Source: Gliomastix tumulicola
Lineage: Eukaryota; Ascomycota; Sordariomycetes; Hypocreales; Bionectriaceae
Assembly: GCA_001599755.1 (NCBI GenBank)
Contig: BCHX01000006.1
Coordinates: forward strand, 1,537,336-1,601,335
Length of the DNA: 64,000 nt
Direction of reading: 5' to 3'
A model generated the notes under the pieces. The model saw only the letters and a list, made by a program, of their open reading frames with translations. It was not told the origin of the DNA and searched no databases. The position numbers were made by a program, and so were the translations under genes. Shown here piece by piece: positions 46,535-58,175 of the stretch (its first letter is position 1; each line of letters starts with the position of its first letter).

Positions 46535-49500
46535 GTTGGGTAAAGAGTACTATAAGAGATACTGGAAATGGCTTGAGGTGGTGGTGGTGGTGGTAGTAGA
46601 GTGGCCAACGCGTGCCAAGAGTCGCCGCTTAGTACTAGTCCTCGCGCCCTACACCTCGCATTAGCAACGCAACGTCCCCTACAAGCGAACCCCTACGCAC
46701 GGAGAGTTCCCCAGGTAATGGCTGAATGACAAGCTGTTTCAAAATGGACCCGAAGACGCGGGAAGAAGGTGGACGTGAGCGTGGATGGATGCAGACGTTA
46801 TGTATGTAGGTCAAGCGGGCGTGGGCACGCGCATCAACCGCAAGCACCGGTCAAGCGTGGCCATGGCGCGGCCTAGGCCGTGCAGGTGCTCGCATTGGAG
46901 GACAAGATATATGCACGTCTCGACCACCCGCATGCAACGCGTGCGATCTGCATCGTACATACATTGACGCAGGCCCGAGTCCACGGACGTAGCGAGATGG
47001 GGAGGAAACCGGGAGGCTAGGGCCAAAACTTACACCCGAAACGAAAGTACCTGGAGGCTTGGTCGAGGATTCGCCGTATGTGGTTTCTGCGTGTACACGA
47101 GCGGTATTGGATTTTAGATGCGCAAGCGGGACGAAGGTAGCTTGCGATAGGAGGAGAGAGGAATGCGGCTCTCCTGCATGCAAAGTGCGCCGTGGGGACT
47201 CGCAGGGACAGGCACAGCACCGGTCCGGGAGGAATGCGCTCGATGTCTCTAACGAAAGTCGGAGGTTGACTCGCGTGCCGCGTGGTTGGCGCAAGCTTCG
47301 TACTGGGGTCGAACAATGGCAAATGAAAGAGAAGGACGGTCGAAGACAGAAAGAACGGGCTCTTCGCTGATGCCAGGGGAAAAAAGACACCGCCCTGAAA
47401 ACCGCTTGTGCTTAGCAACGCAGAACCAAGTACCTCGATATGCGCGACGAAAACCAGAGGCCAGAACAAACAGAGGACGAAGCGAGTGTTGGATTGGAAG
47501 GGGGGAGAGTGAGAAGAAAGCCGAGATGGAAGGAAGCTCTTTTTTTTTCTGCCGCCGAACCGCCACGTGAAGCGCAGAGCGCGCGCGCGGCAGGTGCAGC
47601 CCAGGTGCCTGCCAGAGCCAGTGCCCATGGCAGGTGCGGTGCGGTGCGTCCCAGCGAGCGCGGAAGGAACCTCAGGCCCTCTGAGGAAGGAACACCCAAG
47701 CACTGCACTCAAGCATCCGAGCACCAAGTGACCCGTACCGAGCTAACGGGTGTGGTGCCAATTTAGTCCCATGTGGGCACATGGCCCAGGCCCACCGTCC
47801 AATCCTGGATGACAAACGGACCCAATCCAGGAACGGCTTCTCCATTCAGGAACAGTAACGACGGCTGGAACCTAAATCGACGCGCACGCGAAATGAAAAA
47901 CAACCTTAACTTACCTAACCAGCGGCTCATGCGGCGGGTGAGTGACGAGATGGGGTGATGTGGTGTCGAGATCGACAGTGCTGGAGGCTGTTGATTCGGT
48001 TTCCAGTCTCCTGACCTGACCCTACTTAGTCATCGATGGGCATCCTCAAGTCTTTCGATCCAGGCAAGCCAGAGAAAGACAGAGAGACACGACGGCCTTT
48101 AAATACCCAGCAAACGGTGGCCATGTACATACATGGAGAAAGCAGACCGTCATGATGGCCAGTCCAGCCCTAGCCGGCAGAGATCGAAAGCCACTGAGCA
48201 AGTGTGTACCACGTACAAAACCCTCGGCCAGGGGTGCTCGGAGGCCGAGGGGGGACTACAAACCACCGTGGGAGGGGAGCCAGAGGAAACGGCCAGTGGC
48301 CACAGAGAACATCACAACTGTAATCGGAAAAGACCCTCGTCCACAAGGCAAGCCTCAGCTGCCCAACGGCCACGGGGCCGAGCCAGCCAGCTGCTGTCCC
48401 ACGCCAAAAACCACCACCATTCTGGGGCTAGCCTTCCGCCTCATCACCATCGTCTTGTCGAGTCTCCCACATCAATAGGTGCTCAATCTCACCCTATGCA
48501 GACAGACAAACTCGAGTCATATCATTTCAGACCTTGGACACGAGAGAGACAGGCGGCGGAACCATGGTTCAGACCAGGGGAGTGGTGGGACCCCCCCCTC
48601 GCCTGTCATGAAGAGAACCCCTGACAAGCGGGTATGACTCCGAAAATAGAGGGCAGACCTGCAAAGGCCCTAGCTGTTTGGCCTAGGCATCTCAGGAGGC
48701 AAATGGTAGGCCGTGAAGAGCCCAAGTCACACAACTCTGATGGAAACCTTTCTCCCCAGGACCGGACCAGACCCGACAAGGCAACGCAGAACGAGGCAAG
48801 GTAGTGGCAAAGTATTCCGACAGACCTTGCCTACTATGGTATCAGCATATGGTATACACAAGAGGCAAGTACCAGAGGGACCTGCACGTTTACCTACTTG
48901 CAGGCGCTGAGTTGCGTCTGTGTTCGGCGGCGGTCTGGTTCGTAACACCAGGCGGATAGATGGACGGTAGGACCGACACAGACTATCTATTCCAAGCCCT
49001 CGAGAGGAAATTTTACAAATTTACTCGTGCAGGTTGCACCACGGCCAAGAACAGCCAGCTGCCCGCACAGCTCCAATGAAGTCGACTCGATTGAAGGGCA
49101 CCTGATGAGACGAAGCGCCCATCGTAGATGGAGTGCGGAAGATCGGGAGGCTGGTGCAACCACGCTCGAGATCGAGAGGTGGTTTCCACCGCAATTCATT
49201 GGTAATTGCACGGGCCTGCCTGCTCGCCAGAGTAGGTATACGGGCAAGGGCGGTGAGAGGAACGACAGCTGCGAGCATGCTGCCAGACCGTGATGCGATG
49301 CATGGGGCATCGTCGTACTGGGCACCGTTGCATCTCTCCTTGCAGCAGATCTGTCCGAGGACAATGGAACCGTTCACGGCGAGGATCGCCGCGGCGTGTG
49401 TGGCGCGGAACTCATTTGGAACCCTTTGCAAGACCCTCGCCTCTGGGGAGTCCGAGGTCTGGAGACCAGTCGAGAAGAGCCAGAAGCAATTCTTGATTAC

Positions 49501-50527
49501 CAAACATCAAGTACGTACCGCCCGTTGGGCGCGACTTGATAGACGCTGCCTCGGCCCAGCCCCGCCCTCGGAACGGACATGCAAGGCTAAGAAGGAAACC
49601 GTTTTGAAGGTCAGTCAGAGAAAACGTCATGCGGCGCAGCCGACTAGCATGCCACGCGATAAATCACATCGAAATCTCAAAGTCCCTTTCCTTCCTGGCG
49701 AGGTGTGATTGAGCGATAGCCTGTGTCCGACGGACGGCCCCTGGTTTCTTGCAAGTCACCAGACAACTCGAGGTAACAAAGAGACGTACGATTACGGCAA
49801 GGTAAGATTGTCATGCACTGACCGAGTCCCGAGTGCATTGTGACCACAATGGACGGGCGCGCGCGCGACGCTACTGCAAGCAGCCTTGCCGGCAGTCAGA
49901 GTCACATTGAGATTGAGGAGTTGAGGCCTCGCTGCGGCGACTGCAATTTGCCAGGCTGCATACGCGACGGAGCGTGTTACACCGTACTGGGAAGATGATC
50001 GGCCAAGGGTGCAAGCAGATTATAATTAGGACTGCTAATATAGGTGGGAATTCGTTTCATCATGACGCCAGCTATATGATCCTCTTCATCATAATCATCT
50101 CGAGCGTCTGGCAAGCCCATCCGTGTTTACCGGCTCGTTCACGCTTACGAGCAGCTTTCCCCAAGAACAGACGGAGATGCCTCAGCAATCCATGGGAAAA
50201 TTAAGGTTATGTACATTAGTGTCACCTTATCTGAGGGAGAGTGACTTCCCAGGTTTACTGACTAGCACGTTTAGTGTCGTCGAAAATGTGGTGGTACAGG
50301 CTCCTATCCCATCATCCCAGGAGACTATTACCGGGAGCTGGGATTTCGACACCATCTGCCCCCATCCCGTCCATCCCTCCCCCTCCCGGGCTGGCCCCAG
50401 GTCGCAATATCGGTAATGTATTCCCAGACAAGTTCCAGCCTTACCAACGGACGCGTGCCACCACCCAGCAGGCCTGCCCTTCCTGTGGGCTCGGCTGTCA
50501 TGGCCTGGCTGCCCTGGTTAACCTAGA

Positions 50528-50528
50528 G

Positions 50529-50567
<39 letters not shown>

Positions 50568-50580
50568 TCCTGCCTTCCTG
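50528..50580. repeat. (GCCT)n tetranucleotide repeat
   Basis: About ten GCCT units passing into imperfect GCCTTCCT copies, in the gene-poor region upstream of medA. Confidence 0.9.
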
Positions 50581-53500
50581 GCTCGCCATGGCAGAGGGGC
50601 TCCCGACTATCTGGTCGAAGCCCCCTGGCACGAGCATGTCACCGCAAGCACGCCGCGCCAGGACGCACGCGCAGACGCAGTAGACGACCATCGTGGGTGT
50701 GCCACACACGCCAAACACGTCCCGAACAGGACAAGGGTTCGCCAGCCTCCCTTCCTTCCCTCTCGCTGCCATCTGGTGCTCTTTCAGGGGGTATTCAAGA
50801 CGGTGTCGGGTGCTAAGAGGGCGGGAAGGTAACAGACAGCGACTGGGGTGGTTCGTTTGGTCGGTAGGGGGGTGGGCGGTCGGTTCGTTTCTTGCAACTG
50901 CCCTGCTCCAGGACAGCTACTAGTTTCTCTCACGCGCGCTCGCCCGGTACCTCATCCCCGGAACCGAAGAGGGCTTGCTCGTGTTTGCTGCTTACCGATG
51001 CTCGACGGGCGGCGCAAATCGCGGGCTCCCGTGTTAACTGCGGACGAAGTACATGGCGAGCGAATGGTTCTTGCTGATTGCACCCAATTTCGCAAGCCGC
51101 ACTTTCTCCCACGCACCAGCAATCCTTCGCTTCTGACAAATGTACCTTTGAGGAAAGGAAAGAGACGGTTCCCCACCTAACCATGGCTTTTTTCGGTTTT
51201 TCGAGGTGGGCAAAATCCCTGACCGACAATTCGCAAAAAGCGCGTCGGCCAATGGCGGATGAAGTTGGGCGAAGAGGGGGGTAGGCCTACGAGATGCACT
51301 AGTCCCTTTCTGTCTAGCCCCATGCACACTCATGCGTCCTTGGAATCCGCCCGCTATCCTCCGCCCGACTGGGGGGCGTGTCCCTTCAACATCTTGCCAT
51401 AGCTCCAGGTGTCAGTTCTCTCTGCTCACCTTTGCAGCGCGACACGCCCCTCCATCGTTTGTACCCGTCCGCTTTTTTTTCTCTCTTCATTTCTGCTGTC
51501 ATTTCCTGCCCGCCCACCACCCATCCCACGCTCGCTTCCATCAGTCAATGCCGTCAGCAGCTAGGCCGGGTCTGCTCGTACATGATCGCGATATCGCATC
51601 ACGGCCAAGCAGCCAGAAGGGGGACGGGGGAGCCTTGCAGGAGATATGCAACCAGGCTGCGTCCGGGCTGTTGCAGGGCTAGGTTCCCCCCCCTCCCCAG
51701 GCGCCAGGGCCAGCGGCCAGAGGAGAAGATGCCAGGGCCAGGACAGGGCAGAACAGGGGGGGGACGCGAGCTCGCGCGCGCGCAAGGGGAGGCCCTGCCT
51801 TAGCTTCTTCCCCCCCTCTGCTTTAGCTCCCAGGCTACTCCTCACCCAGCAGGGACTTTTCCGTCCGTGAGGAAATACCCACACCCTCTCGATCCTTGGC
51901 GCGTCGAGTCTGTTGGCTGTCCTCGCGAGCGGCGCGTGGGAGATGACCGGGTTCGTCCTGGTGGCGGTGGGTGGTTGTTTGGCTCCCTCGGCCTTCTGAC
52001 AGGGCCTGCCTCCCGTTGCATTCGGAGATAATTCAGTGGCATTCTCTCCGACCTCGCGCTCGTGAGGAGAGAGCCAAGACTCGTGAGAGTGGGAGAGCAG
52101 CGCATCACAGGTCAGTCAGGTATAATTATTAATAGCCTCGAAAGACTGACTTATGGTCCCTATTATCAATCCAAGACGGGATACCAAGACGGCATGTTCC
52201 CCATCACCGCAATCTTCTTCCGTGTCTGTCAAGCGAGAAGCGAAGGGAAAGAAAAGAGGATGCAGAAAAGTCAGCCCAACAGAATCCCGCGGCAGCACCC
52301 TCCCCTTCCCCGGGATACGTACGAGTCCATACGAAGAGGCGGTATCGCCCTAGCCCTCAACGGTGAAGGGCCAAAAAGTCTACAGGTCGCCCGCATGCTG
52401 CACGCCCAACGGGAACGGCATTGGCACTTGAAACTCGCTTGCCCCCTCGTCGAGCAAAGCGGTCTAGCGCGGCTGGAATAAACTCGCAGGACGGACTCTC
52501 CGTCGACCACAGCACCACGGGTACATCCATACGCACACGCTCATCGGTTGTGTACTTTGAATGATGCAGTCTCGTGCCGCCGTCGGGCGCGGAAGACACA
52601 CGCGTGGCGGTAAGGAGGAGTGCGCCAGAACCGACTCACCGCGTTTCTCGCCACTGCATGCAATACAGCAGATAGACTAGCCAGCTGTCATTGGCCCATA
52701 TTCGAGGTTGCAAGATTACCTGCCTGGGCCTGATTCATGCGAATGAAGTGTCCAGCGTTGCATACAGTACCTGCTGTACATACGGGAATACAATTCCTGG
52801 CAGGCGCGTGCATAGGAGACACTCCCTCACTCGTACGAGTCGCAGACAGGTCAAGTTACATGCAGCGCATACCGCTACTTTGCCAGAGCAGGAGGCGTCC
52901 TGTTGGTTGACAACTGGTGTCATCATCCCTGTTTACGCATCTGCTCCCCCTCCCCCTTCTGCCTCTTCCCAGCCACGCCAAGTCAAGTGCTCGATCTCAT
53001 CAGACGGCTGTCAAAGCAAGCCCTCCAATCGCCGCCATCGCAAGTACAGTTCATCACCAGCCCTTCCCATCCTCGCACTTCCCAAACCCTCAGGACTTGT
53101 CAGCAACGGTTCAGAGCAGGGGGACGGACGACCGGGGCATCCCAACCCGGGGAGGGCAGCAAGGGGGTGGTCACATCTGCAAGCGCGTGGCACATGTACC
53201 CAAGTACATGTATCCTAGGCACACGCCCCCCCTCTCCCCTATTCTGTTTTTTTTTCTTCTCCCCTCCTTGGCAGGCTTTCCTCTTCGTCTGTTATAGCCA
53301 TGGGTAATCCCGTTAAGTCAGGCCAGGTGGTAAGAGGTACCGCGTTGTCTCTGCTGCATGTACTCCGCACGGAAGTGTACATGCGCTTTGACCTCCGCCT
53401 CGCATTGTCTTTAGCACCGTCAAGCATGGTTGGGTATGTACATATCATTCAAGGGTCGTCACACTCATATCCACGGACATGGGAGGAGATATCTCTCCAG

Positions 53501-54487
53501 AGGTTGGGGGAGAGCGGTGCTTGTCTCAAACAGACCGCGAGCGAGATCACCACAGGTGAGCGTCCTGGGTGATGTCGACACCGCCCATCGGCAGGTCCAA
53601 ATTACTCCGTCCTTTTTCCCGCGAGGATAGGTAACGAGGTACCTGTCCGAGTATCGGGTACATGCTCCTCGTATTCTCAGGCCACCCTCCCTCGGTGAGA
53701 CTGCTCCGCTTCCGCGTACCTGTCTATTGGAGGTCAGTCTTTCGCCACCGAGAAGACAACAACGAAGTGAGCAGCGCGCCAACCTGCCTCTTGCGAACAT
53801 CTCGGTTCTTGTTGGGCATCGAGAGGGGGGGGGGGATGCAGTTTCATTATTCGTCCGATTGGCAACGGCGCTCTCATCCCTTTTTTTCCCTTCCCCGCAT
53901 TGTCCGGGAAGCTTGCTCCTTGTCTTTGTCTAGTCCATTGTCTTCTGTATCAAGGTCTTCCTTGCTCCTCTCAAGCAGTGAGAACCCAGTTTCCAAGTCA
54001 CACACACACACACACAGGGTCCTGATCTCACACGTTGCGTTGCCCAGAACATGAAATCTGAGCGAGAGAACTGTGCCCCAGAAACCCTTGGAGTGAGTGA
54101 GTGGTTCCACGAGTTGGTTGGTTGGGTAGATAGATTGCAAAGGGGGACCCTGAAAAGGGCATCCAGATTGCATTTCGAGATGGTGTACAAGCAGGATGGA
54201 TGGCTTCGGCCTTTGGGCGCGCCTCTGCTCGCCTTTTTCCCCCCTCCCTTCCTTCGAAGCCCAATTCGCCTTCTATTGGCCTGTGTGTAACGCCGTTCCA
54301 TTGCAGACCGACATGCTGAGACCGCTTCTTTCTCATCTGCGGACGGTACACAAATCTCGTCATTGCTCCGCATCGGCCCAGCTTCATGTGATCTCACACG
54401 CCGTATCTAGGACCGAAAGTGTACATTTCCCTCTTTTCCCCTCCAGCGTGCAAAGCAGAACGTGAGGGTAATATCCCCCCTCCCCTT

Positions 54488-54503
54488 CCCCCCCCCCCCC
54501 CCC
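54488..54503. repeat. poly-C run
   Basis: Sixteen C in a row inside a longer pyrimidine-rich tract. Confidence 0.9.
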
Positions 54504-54715
54504 AATCGCCACACTCGTTCTGCCCCAAGTACCAACCCCCCATCTTTCTGCTTTATAATCCCCTTTTTCCTTTCCCAGAATGTCTCAGTTGAGAGGGTAG
54601 TGGAGGGGCGTATGCAGGAGGGCGTGTGAGACCCCAAGGAGCAAACAAAGTCCAGAGTTACAGCCAGACCTACCTACTACCTACATGTACATACATACAG
54701 TAGTTACATGCATAC

Positions 54716-54740
54716 ACACATCACATCACATCACATCACA
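54716..54740. repeat. (ACATC)n pentanucleotide repeat
   Basis: Four to five tandem ACATC/CACAT units, in the 3' flank of the RD-rich gene. Confidence 0.85.
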
Positions 54741-55467
54741 ATCCACCCGTCGGTTCTTCCTTGTCTCATGCGCTGTCTCCGAACGGGCGGTGAGGAAACG
54801 CGCCACCATAAACCCGCATATACAAGTTTAGTTTAGAGGTGTACAAGAAGGAATCAGAGGATTGAAAAAGAAAAGAAAAAAAAATACACATAGTAGAGAG
54901 GGGGGGGGGAGGAGATAAAGCAGCGCATGCAAGATGTGATACCCGCCCTTCCGGGTCGGTCCCCGGGCGTTGCGTCCAATCGTTGACTAGAGAAGGGTCG
55001 GTCGGGTGACGATGCTTTTGTGCGCTGCTTCCGGAGTTTTTGACCAGCCTCCTGATTTAACGGCGGTTCGGCGTTTGGGGGCCTCCTTAGTGCTTGGCTT
55101 GCAGGTTCGGTTTTCTCTTGGGCAGCGATTCGTTGCCCGAATTCTTGTCGGTGAGGAGGGAGGATTCGGTTGCGTGGTGCTTCTTCTTTGCTGGGCGGTG
55201 TCGTCGGGATGGAGTCACTACCCTACATGGAGCTCAAGATACGGTCAGGCGGTTGATCCTCGACAGGATTCCCAGAAGTCCTCGGAGGGGTTGGGAAGGA
55301 GGAATTGCACGAGAGACAGAGATATCGATCGCCAGTGTATTCAAAGGTTTTCATGCTACATCTTGTACAGACCCCAAATCCAAACGTCAATCGCTAGATG
55401 TAACATCAAGTGCTATATACCCAACACATCCAAAAACAAAGAAGAAAGTAGGTATCCAAATCGTCAA

Positions 55468-58175
55468 CTATGCCTCAGCAGCACGCTCTCGCTCGCGCTC
55501 TCGATGAGCTCTATGATGGTAACTGTCCAGATCCCGAGTCGACCGTCGGTCGTGGGGCTCTTCATCGTCATCCCTCCTGTTACGCCTGCGCCTGTCGCTG
55601 TCTTTCTCACGATCATCGTCACTGTCATCATCATCCTCTTCGCGGTGTCGTCGATGACGGCGTCGGCGTCGACCCTCATCATCACGGTCACGATCATCGT
55701 CCTTCTTGTCATCATCCTCGCCAGTGTTGCGTTGACGGCGGCGCTCTGTCATCATGTTAGCTTCAGGATTTGGCACTTTTGGGGCAAGAGTCGCCTACCT
55801 CTAAGCACCTGCGTGGCCGCGGCATAGGCCTGGATCTCCTCCTTGTCCAGGACACGCAAGACGATGACAAAGTCATCTCGAAGTTCAAACCTCTCCTTGC
55901 CGATAGTCAGTGCCTCTGGGCTCACAATCTTGCGGCTGATCTTGGTCCACCGGGCGCCTTGGGGGACCTCCTTGGCCTTCTTGTCCTCCTTGTGGGGAGC
56001 CGCGCCCTCGCGGATGAAGTTGTCGGGCTCGGGAAACTTGGACTTGGGTTGCTTGAGAATACCCTTCAGAGGCTTCTCGTCATTCTTCTCGCGGGGTGGC
56101 GAGACAACCCGGACCATCTTTTGCTCAGATTCCGGCGGAGAGACGGCCAGTCGGCCCCGGGATTCGTCATCAGACCTGACCTTGGACTGGGAATCCCTAG
56201 GCTCAGAGGCAGAACGGGATCGTGTTTGCGATCGAGACCTGTTTTGTCGGGTCTCGATCACAACCGGCTTCTCCCTCCCTGACTCTTTCTCCTTATCATC
56301 TGTCTTCAGTCCAGCGAGCTGCTCCCTGAGCTTGCTGATATCTCCCGCGTCATTGGGGTTGAAGACAGAGGAGGTACGACGGCCGCCTGTGATTCTCTTC
56401 TGGTCTCCATCCGAGTCGGAGCCGGAGACAACAGCCTCGCCATTGAGTCTAGCTTCGGCTTCTTTCCGGTTCCTCGATCGCGCCTCAGCTGCATCCCTCG
56501 ACTCGGGCGAATCTCGCCTTCCTTTCTGATGATCCGCTGAACGGTCCTTTTCACTGGCCCTTGCCTTCTCGCTGGCCTCGATGCTGGCGAGACGCTCAGC
56601 CACCTCCGAGGGGCTTCTGCGGCGTCGCGGTTCCGGGTCAGACTTGTCATCCTTCAAGATTGGCTTCAGTCCGACAGCAGCTGCGGCAATGCCCACGCCG
56701 GAAGATAGCTTATCACGAATCCGTGAACGATCTCTGCCCTTGTCTTCATCGCTGCCTCGTCTGCCGTCGCGGTCGCCCCGCCGGTCATCCCGCCGGTCAT
56801 CCCGTCGGTCATCCCGTCGGTCGTCTTTGTTATCGTCTCGGTGCCGGCCGTCCCTGTCAAGGTCCGACTCGCGGGAGCCGCGGGGAGGTAGGTCCCCATC
56901 AGACCTCTTCCGATGCTCCTCCCTTCGTACAAGCTCGCGGTCTCGGCGGCCATCGTGCTCAGGCTCGATCGGTCCGGTCCGAATGCCAAAACCGCGCGAC
57001 TGAACGCTGTCGTCGTGGAAGTGCGTGAGGTCCCAGCTTTGCTTCGAGTCCCGGTCTCGCTCTCGCTGTTCTCTAACATTCCTCTCGTCCTCTCGGCTTC
57101 GGTAGTACTCATCGTGATGGGAAGAGTGAGGTACCACATCTTGGTAGAGCGACACAGGCCGACTGCGCCTTCCCTCGCGCCATTCCGAAGACGACGAAGC
57201 TGGCTCCAGCCTAGTTGCCACAGTGGGAGAAGGGGGCACCGGTGCCGATGGGGGCACATTGCCGTTGGAATCGAAACTCCTGTTCACCTGGGCGAAACCA
57301 CGGGTCGAAGGGGGAGGTCCTCCGCGCCCACCACCCTCGTATGGCCGGCTCGTGTTCATGGAGTAGTTACGGCTCAGGTCCGCGCTGGCGTTGACGTTGA
57401 GGCTGCGCTGGTCCGTGTTGTAGCTGATATTGGGACGGTAGTAGCCACGGTCGACGCTCTCCCTCTGGCGGCGTGCTGGCCTGCTATGGTCGAGATCGTA
57501 ACGGGCAAGCTCGCCGGCGTTGGTGTATTGATAACCCTCATCGCCGTAGTCAATGGCAGCAGCAGCAGCAGTGGTGTGGCGAGGGTCGCTGGGATAGACG
57601 ACTGATGGGCGAGCGTTTCTGTAGGCCTCGGCATCGCGAGCGGTGAGAGTCTCGGTTCGATCGCGTGAACGGGAGTAGTCGTCTGCCTCATACGAGACCG
57701 GCGAGTAGATAGGTGGGTTTGGTCGGACTCTGCTCGAAGTGGCAGGTTGGGTGAAGAATTGGCCTTCGCTGGCCCTCTGGCTGTGGCGGACTGGGCTCGG
57801 GATCCGATGGGTTGAAGTGGTAGGTTGTCTGTCCTTCTGGGTCGTGGTAACGATGACGGGCGGTCTCGATGTCGAATCGACTGTCGATCGGCGGTTCCGA
57901 CTATGATCCTGAACAACGCTGGAGCGACGAGCAGGGTCCTGAGTGACGGTGTATGTCCGTGTCGTGGTGGGAACGCCCGAAGACGAGGTCGAAACTGAAT
58001 AGCCCCGCGGGGTCGTGACGGGGTGCCTTGTGGAAGTGGAAGAAGCTGGCAGGACATGCATGTCGCCAGCATAGAGAGAAGTGTAGCCGATGCTCGAGGG
58101 CATCGACGACCTGGCTGGGTTGGTGAAGGTGGCGGCCCGCCCAGTGGGCGTATAGCCGTGGTACCGCTCAGTCAT
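55468..58175 (-). CDS. RD/RS-rich fungal protein of unknown function (DUF8035-like)
   Basis: Two exons, 58175-55799 and 55745-55468, joined over a 53-nt intron, about 884 aa. The N-terminal half is disordered, rich in Ser, Arg, Tyr and Thr. The middle has strong Arg-Asp repeats (DDRRDDRRDDRR near residue 470) and Ser/Arg stretches. The conserved part is near residues 715-800: LKGILKQPKSKFPEPDNFIR, GARWTKISRKIVSPEAL, FELRDDFVIVLRVLDKEEIQ. I know this block from many Pezizomycotina hypothetical proteins and recall it as DUF8035. The second exon supplies a very charged C-terminus (ERRRQR, then DDD, RRRR and ERERERAAEA). Composition resembles nuclear RNA-associated proteins, but that is only a guess. 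No catalytic motif is visible. Confidence 0.85.

Larger units (their letters stand above)
43859..55467. other. 11.6 kb gene-poor region upstream of medA
   Basis: No recognisable protein gene beyond the candidate exon at 46475-46534. Minus-strand pyrimidine-rich DNA at about 47300-47570 and a GTGTAAGT donor near 47033 suggest that a spliced medA leader starts about 47.5 kb. The remaining 8 kb (47.6-55.4) has only short, two-strand open frames. It contains a (CCTG)n repeat, a poly-C run of 16 and a CACAT repeat. The right end is the 3' flank of the RD-rich gene. Large control regions are usual for developmental regulators. Confidence 0.55.

Noticed and set aside
47017..47727. 236-codon minus-strand frame upstream of medA
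   Set aside because: No conserved motif, pyrimidine-driven Ser/Leu/Phe/Pro composition, and it spans a strong GTAAGT donor; better read as leader or promoter DNA.
52691..53218. 175-codon plus-strand frame in the gene-poor region
   Set aside because: No family resemblance, overlaps open frames on both strands, and codon use is not like the confirmed genes.
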